16,758 bases of DNA from Gryganskiella cystojenkinii (Eukaryota; Mortierellomycota; Mortierellomycetes; Mortierellales; Mortierellaceae): contig JAAAIG010000819.1 in assembly GCA_015852425.1 (NCBI GenBank), positions 362-17,119 on the forward strand. The letters are read 5' to 3'. Shown piece after piece: positions 9,497 to 16,758 of the stretch. Each line of letters opens with the position of its first letter. The first letter of the stretch is position 1. The notes under the pieces are model-generated. The model worked only from the letters and a program-made list of their open reading frames with translations, did no database searches and was not told where the DNA came from. The position numbers and the translations under genes were made by a program.

Positions 9497-9566
9497 GTCG
9501 TTGTCGTTCTTTGTCATTGGCAAGAGCAATGCGGGGCTGGATAAGTGGAACGCCGCTCTTTCTGTC

Positions 9567-11471
9567 CTAGAGCTTGGCTATTGAACGAAAAGAGAAAGTA
9601 ATCATGAGTCAGTTTATCCAAAGCCCAGCCCCATTCCAACGGCGCTTCACACAATTCTCTCCCGTCCTCGGCAACTAACTTTTGATTCTTACCTCTAGCT
9701 GCTGCAGCACCAGGATTAGCAGCATTGGGACCAAACTTTTTCTTGTCATAGAGGAGCCATTGCGCCCAAGACAGCTTCTTCTCGGAGTAAGGCTGTAAAA
9801 GAAAAGGATTGAAAAAGTTCAAGTCAGCCTTTCGTTTCACAAAGTGAAATAAGAGTCATGTTACAATGGTAATAATAAAACTTACAGGGTATCGGATGTT
9901 ATTGACCCTCTCCATAGCCTGTTTCTTGATCACAGTGCCGCGTTCATGTGAAAAGATATCAAAGGATCGTTCACCATGATAGTTGCCAATCCCCGAAGGT
10001 CCCGTACCGCCAAAAGGCATGCCCGAGATCACAAATTGTGTCAACGCATCGTTCACAACCACACTGCCCGATCGGGTATGATCCAAGATATTATCGATTG
10101 TCTTCTTGTTCTTGGAAAACACATAGAGCGCCAAAGGTTGATCTCTCTTGTTAACAAGATCAATCGCTTGTTGCATTGAATCGACCACCAAGATGGGCAA
10201 GATCGGTCCAAAGAGTTCACTCTCCATCAGCGCATCATCCGGTCGAACATTCGCCACCAGAGTGGGGTGGAAGAAAAGATCCGATTCGTCGCTCTGGGCA
10301 GGACCGCCGACAACAATATCACCACGGGTCCGGTTCAACATGTTCATGAGGCGCTGGAAATGCTGTCGGTTGATGATACGACCGTACGAATTCGAGGTCT
10401 GAGGGTTGCCTTGCCAGAATTCCTGGATTGTAGCCTTCATGTGCGTGATCAGGTCCTGTTCAAGACCACGTTCAACCAACAAGTAATCCGGCGCAATACA
10501 GGTCTGACCACAGTTGTAGAATTTGGACCAGACCAATCGACGGGCCGTCAACGCTACATCCGTATCCTTGGCGACAAAGACTGGACTAAGTATTGGCGGG
10601 AAGAATGAGAAAAAGGTGTAAGACGATCTTACCATTAAGATTCTGAACGTCGCTTTCTCTCCTTCGCTCTTACCTCTTTCCTCCAAGCTCCAAAACCACA
10701 GGTGTCAACTGCTTGGCAGCTGCAGTCATGATGACCCTGCCAATGTCACCGCTACCGGTATAAAAGATGTGATCAAATTTGTGCTCGAGCACCAAGGTCG
10801 TCTCGGTCGCAGCTCCGTTCACGACCCTGTAGGCCCTCGAATCTAAATAAACTGGCAACAGCTTTGTAATCAAGGCCGCGGTATGAGGGGCAACCTCCGA
10901 AGGTTTCAGCAGCACCGTGTTACCCGCAGCAATGGCACCGACGGCGGGGCACAATAGCAGGTTCAAAGGATAATTCCAGGCACCAATGATCAAGACCACT
11001 CCGAGAGGCTCCTTCCGGACATGAGGGCCATCCATACGGGTCAAGAATTTTCCCTTGACCTTGCGAGGTTTAGCCCACTGACCGAGTTGCTTGATGGCAT
11101 CAATGCACTCTTGTTTGACCATGCCGGCTTCGCCGAGGATCAATTCCATGGAGTGTTTGTGGAGATCTTTGAACGAGGCCTCCTTAAAAGCCTCCTCGTT
11201 CTCGGCCACGAGACTATGAAGACCTTTGAGTTGTTCTTTACGGTACTGAAGAGATTTGGTCAGACCGGAGTTGAAGGTCGAGCGGAGCTCTTGAATGATC
11301 TACAGTAGTTACCAATGAGACGCGAAGTAGAAGAAAACGGGTCTGTTACTGCCGTTGGCCTGAGAAATATTAATAGAGCTGGTTGGAAACAAGAAGGGGC
11401 GCACTAAAAGGTAAAGATTGGCGTCTAACCTGAGGAATATCCTCGACAGGAGTGTAAGTCAGGGTGGTCAT
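9567..11471 (-). CDS. Class-3 (fatty) aldehyde dehydrogenase, predicted peroxisomal
   Basis: Five exons (11471-11430, 11299-10674, 10585-9886, 9792-9693, 9577-9567) give 492 residues. The protein oxidises aldehydes to acids with NAD(P), and the closest group is the fatty-aldehyde enzymes (yeast Hfd1, mammalian ALDH3). Motifs in order are GAWNYPLNL, LLKPSE, YTGSGDIGR, LELGGK with Glu218, GQTC with the catalytic Cys252, ESELFGPILP and MPFGGTGPSGIGNYHG, the last typical of class 3. There is no hydrophobic C-terminal anchor like that of Hfd1 or mammalian FALDH. Instead, the last intron (115 nt, donor GTAAGA, branch CTGAC, pyrimidine-rich acceptor) joins an 11-nt exon, and the protein ends in AAAARAKL, a good type-1 peroxisomal signal. 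If this intron is retained the frame runs to 9514 and ends without the signal. The first donor, GTTAGA, is the weakest of the gene. The family call is very sure; substrate and location are inferred. Confidence 0.9.
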
Positions 11472-11882
11472 GTTGAAAAGACAATGAAGCACGAATGTGA
11501 ATGGAAACAATGTCGAAATGAAGGAATGATGTGGAGAAATGTCACATGAAGCAAAGGAAGAGGGTGGCTCACTCCTTTATTTTGCTCGGTTCGGACCAGT
11601 TAGACTTCATCATAGGACTTATTCAACAAAGCGCACCGGCACAGGCGATCACCCGGTAGAACAGGACTAGGCGACGCGTACTCTTTTTTCAATTCGTCTG
11701 TTCCCAAACAAACAGGAAGCGGACAACCCAATTAACGGAAGTCGACATCAGTAGAAGAAAATCCGCTGTACAAATCTACTGTTCATTTTCTATTTTATTT
11801 TATACAATGCCGGCCGAGGAAGAGCAAAATCATACTGGAGACTCATACGCCCACAGACCAACAGACCCTATGGGTTTCTTGT
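11472..11882. other. Aldehyde dehydrogenase promoter and ILV1 3' flank
   Basis: This 411-bp stretch separates the ILV1 stop from the aldehyde dehydrogenase start on the minus strand. It carries an AATAAA for ILV1 at 11794-11799. No extra gene and no clear TATA box is visible. Confidence 0.6.
11794..11799 (-). promoter_or_regulatory. Polyadenylation signal for ILV1
   Basis: AATAAA on the minus strand, 84 nt beyond the ILV1 stop, inside the AT-rich string TATAAAATAAAAT. Confidence 0.55.
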
Positions 11883-13876
11883 TTAACAAAAGAACTGTTT
11901 GTAAAGAGGGTTGTTGGTCTCCTCTACCCAATGATAGTTAAGCTGAGCGAGATAGGTCGCAAACTCGTCGTTGTCAGACTCGGGTACTTGCAAACCTGCC
12001 AAGACCTTGCCCATATCTGAAAAATAAAAAGAGAAAGAAATGATGTCAATTGCTTGGTCCAACATCTCAAAGCGACTATCTATCAACCTTTTTTTTTATC
12101 ATCAGTAAAACTTACCAGAGCCATGATTACGGTAATGGAACAGGGACACGTTCCATCCAGCTCTCAACCCTTCTAAGAACTGTAACAATGCACCAGGTCT
12201 CTCGGGGAACTCGAATCGGAACATGCGCTCGTTCTCAGCCTCGGATCGGCCACCGATCATATACCGCGCATGACTCTTGGCCATCTCATCCTCACTGATA
12301 TCCCAAGCGTGCATATCCTCGTTCGCCAGCGCTTCCATGATCTGAGGTACCTCCCGTTTCCGATCCTGACACAAGAATGACATGTAGATCTGGGCTCGTC
12401 GGTTGGGTGCATACCGATACGAGAATTCCGTGACCATCAAGGGGTGAATATGTTTGTAAAGCTTCAAGAACGCACCGGGCTTTTCGGGAATGACCACCGA
12501 AAGAAGAGCCTCTTTTTGTTCACCGAGAAGAGCACGCTCAGCGACGAATCGAAGGCGTTCAAAGTTCATGTTGGCGCCAGAGGTGACAGCGACACAGGTC
12601 CTGTTGGTGAATTTGTGCTCTCGGAGATATTTCTTGCAAGCCGCAACGGCGAGTCCTCCAGCGGGTTCAACAATCGATCGGGTGTCCTCAAAGATGTCCT
12701 TGATCGCAGCACAGATCTATGAAAGAAGAACCAACCAAATGAATTACGTTAGACGAAAGACTCGGAATCGAATATGCAAAAAAGAAAAAAAAAAAAAGCT
12801 TAAATACTGGGTGGTGGGCAAGGGAGCGAAGAATCACGGGCAACAAATAAAAAATGCACAAAAACGGGGCTCGTTCGCAAAAGAAGAGAATATGTGTCAC
12901 AGATAAGAATTAAGGATGGCACATGAAGAGCAAACATGGATCGATTTCAACATACCTCATCGTTGGTAACCTCGACCATCTCATCAACAAGATCCTTGCA
13001 GAGTCGGAAGGGTTCTTCGCCTACGACCTTGACTGCAGCTCCATCCGCAAAGAGACCAACGTCCGTCAACGTAACTCTCTTGCCCGCCTTCAATGACTGG
13101 GTCATTGCGTTCGCATCACCAGTCTCACAGCCAATGATTTTGATATGAGGCGCAACCCGCTTCACATAAGCGGCGATGCCGGCAATCAATCCTCCGCCTC
13201 CTACAGAACAGAAGATGGCATGGATCTCCTGCAAGTTGTGCTGTCTAAGGATCTCGGCTCCGATGGTCCCCTGACCCGCGATCACATATGGATCGTCAAA
13301 GGGGGGAATGTTGGTATAGTTCTCCAGAGCCGTTAACCGCTCGCATTCAGCCTTGGCCTCATCAAAGTTCTTGCCGTGCAGGATCACAGTGGATCCCAGT
13401 CTCAGGACGTTTCGAGACTTGATTTCGGGAGTAGGTGTCGGCATTACAATGGTGGCCTTGATACCCATCGTCTTTGCAGCAGAGGCGACACCCTGAGCAT
13501 GGTTCCCTGCAGAACAGGCAATGACACCCCGGCGCTTCTCCTCTTCGGTCAGGTGGGCCATCTTGTTATAAGCGCCTCGGATCTTGAAACTGAAAACGTC
13601 CTGAAGATCCTCTCGTTTGAAGTAGATCTGGTTGTGGGTCCTATTCGAGAGGTTGACGGCGTGGGTCAAAGGCGATTGTTTCAGGATCTCGTAACAACGG
13701 GCGGTGAGGATCAATCGCAAGTAATCCGGGTATTGGTTGTCGAGAGGTGAGGGTGATACGCAAGTAGGGGTTCCAGGTAAGGATTTTGTTCGGACATAAG
13801 GAGGGACGTAGGTCGAGGCGGTCTCTTCAGTTTTGAATGAGGTAGCGGCAACAGCGTGTGGTAATGAAGTTGTCAT
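11883..13876 (-). CDS. ILV1: Biosynthetic threonine dehydratase (threonine deaminase)
   Basis: Three exons (13876-12956, 12716-12116, 12016-11883) give 551 residues, close to the 576 of yeast Ilv1. The enzyme deaminates threonine to 2-oxobutanoate with pyridoxal phosphate, the first step to isoleucine. Visible are the PLP-lysine block [12 protein letters not shown] (Lys98), [10 protein letters not shown] (122-131), the phosphate-binding [10 protein letters not shown] (224-233), EPAGG and VTSGANMNF (about 350-358). The C-terminus has two ACT-like regulatory repeats, starting near residue 376 ([14 protein letters not shown]) and residue 471 ([17 protein letters not shown]), so isoleucine feedback inhibition is expected. 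The start is the only in-frame ATG upstream of the catalytic domain. The first 50 residues are Ser/Thr/Pro-rich and contain acidic residues, so they are not a typical mitochondrial presequence, although the yeast enzyme is mitochondrial. Introns are 239 and 99 nt, both with good GT-AG signals. Confidence 0.96.
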
Positions 13877-14015
13877 AGTCGCTGTATGTGTATTAGTTGA
13901 GTGTATAGACTGTAAGAGGCAATAAAACGTATGTTGAAGAGGGAGAGCAAAGAATAGAAGAGAAGAGGAAAGGTTAAAGAGAAGAAAATAGGGAGCAAAG
14001 AGAAAAGAGGGTTCA

Positions 14016-14020
14016 ATTGG
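14016..14020 (-). promoter_or_regulatory. CCAAT box upstream of ILV1
   Basis: CCAAT on the minus strand, about 140 nt before the ILV1 ATG and just upstream of the pyrimidine-rich leader. The position suits a Hap-complex site; a pentamer alone is weak evidence. Confidence 0.35.
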
Positions 14021-14044
14021 TATCGATAAGCTCAACCCGTCAAC

Positions 14045-14072
14045 TTACTCATGTGACGGCTAAAATGAGTAA
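14045..14072. promoter_or_regulatory. Inverted repeat TTACTCAT/ATGAGTAA in the ILV1 promoter
   Basis: TTACTCAT (14045-14052) and its exact reverse complement ATGAGTAA (14065-14072) are separated by 12 nt, 169-196 nt upstream of the ILV1 ATG. Each arm differs by one base from TGACTCAT, the site of Gcn4/CPC1 general amino-acid control factors, which regulate ILV1 in other fungi. The pairing is seen; the factor is inferred. Confidence 0.4.
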
Positions 14073-14198
14073 CAGGAGTCTCTCCCTGATCACAGTTTTC
14101 TTTCGAGACATGGTTTTTGGTGGCGCTTCGTTTTTCATCTCTGCCTCTTTCCCTGTTCCCGCTTTACAATCATCTATGCTACACGTGTCTTGCTTTTG

Positions 14199-14204
14199 TT
14201 TATT
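14199..14204 (-). promoter_or_regulatory. Polyadenylation signal for the TMEM223-like gene
   Basis: AATAAA on the minus strand, 67 nt beyond the stop codon. Confidence 0.55.
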
Positions 14205-14270
14205 TCTATTAAACTGGGCTGCTTTTTCGTAGATCACGGACAAACCGCGACCACCTTTTTTTTCTCTCCT

Positions 14271-15309
14271 CTAGTAAGGACGATGGAAGACCTTGTCCCA
14301 GAGTTTTGCATCAGCAAACCATCCTCGTCTGTCAACAAAGAACGCCATCCGCTCTTTCTTGGATCCCAGCATGATATGCGCACTCGACCCCTCCTTCACA
14401 GGCGAGGTTCCCTGAGGACCGACATTGGTCAAGAGTTGCTGACGACATTGCATATCTTGAATTGGGTAAACACGATGATAACCCTGAGGGAACTTTCTAC
14501 CAGTCTCAATCCGGACCTGAGTGCCACCTCGGAGTAACGTCAGTTGTGTCACATAACGCCAAGGGATCGCACAGATACCAAAAGCGATCACGAGACCTGT
14601 TCCAATCAAGCCTGCCGAGATAATGATTCGAGTTCTCAACGGTGCCAAGGGGACATCTATCGATTCAATGCCCTCAGCTCCTGGGAGAGGGAGCGGTGGT
14701 GGAGGAGGTTGAGTCGAAGAAAAGATTGGGTTATCGGTGTAATGAGTGAAGGCATACTGGGCTACATTTCCCCAAAAGACCAGTTGTAATCCTGCGGTTG
14801 CATACGCCAACCAGAAGGTCTTCTTGAGTGTCTCAGGCGGTGTATAAAAGACGACATCCCTACAACAAGAGAGACAAATGGTGCATGTTAAATCTTGCTT
14901 CTTGGCGGCCAAACTCGGCCGATTGTCCCGCGTTTCCAGAAATTGCTCGTAGGTCTTACTGTTTTGAGCACATATCGGCTAACTGACGAGAAAAGTTGCC
15001 GTTTGAACCAGCACCGCCGGCTGGCGATCTCCTTCCGGCTTTGGCTCCTGCTGCTGCTGCTGTTACTGAGGTGGCTGTGGCAGTTGCTGAGGGAGAAGCC
15101 GAGACGGCAATTGAAGAGGGGGAGAGGGTCGCATTCGGACTCTTGGAATCCGGATGCGAGTACTTGAAGGGTGAGGACTTTTTGGTTGACCCGCGTCCAG
15201 AGGCTGTTGCAAAGAAACGGGCTCGCGCGGCAGAAGATGCAAAGGACGTAGTGGCTGTCATTTTGCCGAGTCCCAAGGTTGTTGGGATGAATGCTTGGAT
15301 CCTGATCAT
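14271..15309 (-). CDS. TMEM223-like mitochondrial inner-membrane protein
   Basis: Two exons (15309-14960 and 14859-14271) with a 100-nt intron give 312 residues; the junction completes the codon for Gln117 (SKQDVVFYTPP). The first 45 residues are rich in Arg, Ser and Ala with no acidic residue, as in mitochondrial presequences, followed by an Ala/Ser/Thr-rich linker to about 105. Two membrane spans are evident: about 131-154 (WLAYATAGLQLVFWGNVAQY) and about 195-215 (IIISAGLIGTGLVIAFGICA), separated by a Pro-rich loop. After span 2 come LTLLRGGTQVRIET and, near the end, AFFVDRRGWFADAKLWDKVF, which has the order and spacing of the C-terminal block of animal TMEM223 (FxxD, G-x-F, KL-x-D). TMEM223 is linked to assembly of cytochrome c oxidase. 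Identification is by eye from topology and these motifs, so the function is tentative. The stop is followed by a polyadenylation signal 67 nt on. Confidence 0.7.
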
Positions 15310-15547
15310 GTCTTTTGTGCTATTTGATTGATGAAGAATGGAATGAAAAGAAAAAGAGGTGAATCAAAGAGGTGGGTGCGAGTTTCCAGTTAAGTCTCAT
15401 TCCGTCATTTCGAATTTGATCTGATCTGATTCACATTCCCCCATTTGGCTCCTTTTTAGCGCCACCAAAGTTTTTACTTTTTTTGAATTTTTCATGCAAT
15501 GTTCGATGTTATTGTACAATTATGCTCTTTCTCTATTTAAAGCCAAC

Positions 15548-16702
15548 TTAGTAACCAGCAGCCTCGGCCTCTGCATCGTCTGCTGCGGCGTCCTCATCGT
15601 CGCCGCCAGAACGATCGAACGCGCTACGCGCCTTCATCATCCTATAGTTCTCGATAGCCTTCTTACGCTCTTCCTCCAAAATACGTCTTCCGGCAGGCGT
15701 CATGTTCTTCAGCTTTGACTTTTTGGGCTCCTTCTTATCGTCACCCAGAATATCCGCCAGCTTCTTCTTCTTCTTGGGATCCGATCCTGCCACATCTGCA
15801 ACCACGTCTGCGAAATCTTCCTCGCCGGGGGTATTCTTCCACTTTTTGTTGGCCATAAACTCGTCGTTCTTGCGTTTCTTGGGAACGGCAGTCAACATGG
15901 GCGGTGCCTCGGCCACGTCGTTCAATCGAACCTTATCCTGAATCGTCTCGTATTGCTGATAGGCCTTCTCTTCCTGAACTTTGAGCTTCTTGGCTTGTTC
16001 CTTAGCCTTCAGCTTTTCGAAATACCTAGTTTGAAAAAAAAAAAAAAAAAAGAAGCAAAGTCAACATCCTTCTTCAAGTAACAAAAACATCGATACGTTG
16101 CATTCCGGTAATCTTTTAGTTAGTGTATAGTGCAAGAAAATTCCTTACTTTTTCTTTTTGCTTCCTTCAGCAGTGATATCCTTGGTGGCCTTCATCATCT
16201 TGTCCCGCATATGTTCGTCCACACGGCGCGAGAACTCGCCCATCCTTTCGCCTGGCTGAATACGAAGATCGTCCGAGGCGTTCTTGTTTTTGTTGTTTTT
16301 GTTGTCAGTATCATTTTTCGATTGCGATGAACCGTCAGCGCCCTTCTTGCCCTTGCCCTTGGGCAAACCCAGGTCCTCTGAAGAAAAGTGGCGCCGTTGC
16401 TCCATCGACTCCTTCTTGTACAGGATGCGAGCGAAACCCTTGGGAGTATCACTCACAGCGTTCTTGAATGGTGACTCGTCATGACTGAAAAATAATAGAG
16501 AGGGGACGAGGTGATATGTTAGACGACTGCTTAACAAGACTATGGAAAGCAAGAGCTGGATGTCACTAGCGACGCGAACCAAGTCTTCTGTTTCCTTTGT
16601 TCGCTTCAAAAGGCAAACGTGTTTCAATTCCTAGACGTCAATTTACCCTCGAGCATTGCGGTCGGCCACACGGTCGGAAAACTTTTTGCGCTTGTGACCC
16701 AT
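15548..16702 (-). CDS. CCDC137-like basic coiled-coil protein
   Basis: Three exons (16702-16647, 16484-16149, 16025-15548) with introns of 162 and 123 nt give 289 residues. The protein is very basic and starts MGHKRKKFSDRV. It has several lysine clusters that could act as nuclear or nucleolar signals, a predicted helical segment from residue 131 (YFEKLKAKEQAKKLKVQEEK) and an acidic end. Three blocks follow the order seen in animal CCDC137: a GERMGEFSRRVDEHM segment, DKVRLNDVAEAPPMLTAVP, and RRILEEERKKAIENYRMMKAR. Human CCDC137 localises to the nucleolus and mitotic chromosome periphery; its molecular role is unclear, so none is claimed here. Exon 2 ends in a lysine run encoded by A-rich DNA, and intron 2 has a T17-type pyrimidine tract at its acceptor. 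The start is the first ATG of the exon, only 56 bp from the window edge. A different conserved nucleolar family remains possible. Confidence 0.65.
16036..16052. repeat. Poly-A/T run in an intron
   Basis: A run of about 17 A on the plus strand forms the poly-U tract just before the acceptor of intron 2 of the CCDC137-like gene. Its length is likely to vary and is error-prone in sequencing. Confidence 0.7.
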
Positions 16703-16758
16703 GATGTGAAGGATGTTTTTTCAAAGAAGAGGAAGCAAAGGACAATGGAGGTTGGAGA

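Larger units (their letters stand above)
9120..9566. other. ADE12 promoter and aldehyde dehydrogenase 3' flank
   Basis: This 447-bp stretch serves as the ADE12 promoter and leader and the 3' UTR of the upstream aldehyde dehydrogenase gene. It contains a pentanucleotide repeat next to the ADE12 start, a TGACTC hexamer at 9364-9369 (the core bound by yeast Bas1/Gcn4-type factors; a hexamer alone is weak evidence) and an AATAAA at 9491-9496. No additional gene is visible. Confidence 0.6.
13877..14270. other. ILV1 promoter and TMEM223-like 3' flank
   Basis: This 394-bp stretch holds, on the minus strand, the CT-rich ILV1 leader (about 13915-14010), a CCAAT box (14016-14020), an inverted repeat (14045-14072) and the polyadenylation signal of the upstream TMEM223-like gene (14199-14204). 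No further gene is visible. Confidence 0.6.

Noticed and set aside
9514..9840. Read-through C-terminus of the aldehyde dehydrogenase as the main form
   Set aside because: The stretch 9578-9692 has a donor, branch site and acceptor of good quality, and splicing gives a sensible AKL end. The longer tail is kept only as a possible intron-retention form.

Overview
The window looks like nuclear DNA of a filamentous fungus. All seven genes I can build are split by short GT-AG introns (88-251 nt, one of 548 nt), with CTRAY or TACTAAC branch sites, CT-rich leaders and AATAAA-type polyadenylation signals. The gene content (adenylosuccinate synthetase, ILV1-type threonine deaminase, TAM41, an Ecl1-type zinc protein) is fungal. 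TMEM223-like and CCDC137-like genes, with many introns, suggest an early-diverging lineage such as Mortierellomycota or Mucoromycota; that placement is inference.

Layout. 1-615: microsatellites and the 3' flank of the first gene. 616-1226 (-): two-exon Ecl1-family zinc protein with a TATA box and one upstream ORF. 1227-4283: about 3 kb with no convincing gene, serving as a divergent promoter region, with a G-quadruplex motif, a hairpin and two weak exon-like blocks. 4284-6520 (+): TAM41, four exons, mitochondrial CDP-diacylglycerol synthase. 6984-9119 (-): ADE12, six exons. 9567-11471 (-): class-3 (fatty) aldehyde dehydrogenase, five exons, the last of only 11 nt and encoding the end of a peroxisomal AKL tail. 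11883-13876 (-): ILV1, three exons. 14271-15309 (-): TMEM223-like mitochondrial membrane protein, two exons. 15548-16702 (-): CCDC137-like basic coiled-coil protein, three exons.

The right-hand five genes run head to tail on the minus strand with 238-447 bp between coding regions. TAM41 and ADE12 converge, while the Ecl1-like gene and TAM41 diverge. The genes do not form a recognisable pathway or cluster. TAM41, the TMEM223-like gene and probably ILV1 are linked to mitochondria, ADE12 to purine synthesis and the aldehyde dehydrogenase to peroxisomal fatty-aldehyde oxidation. I see no transposon, tRNA, rRNA, CRISPR array or secondary-metabolite cluster. The most interesting point is a predicted splice switch at the 3' end of the aldehyde dehydrogenase gene that would add or remove a peroxisome-targeting signal.
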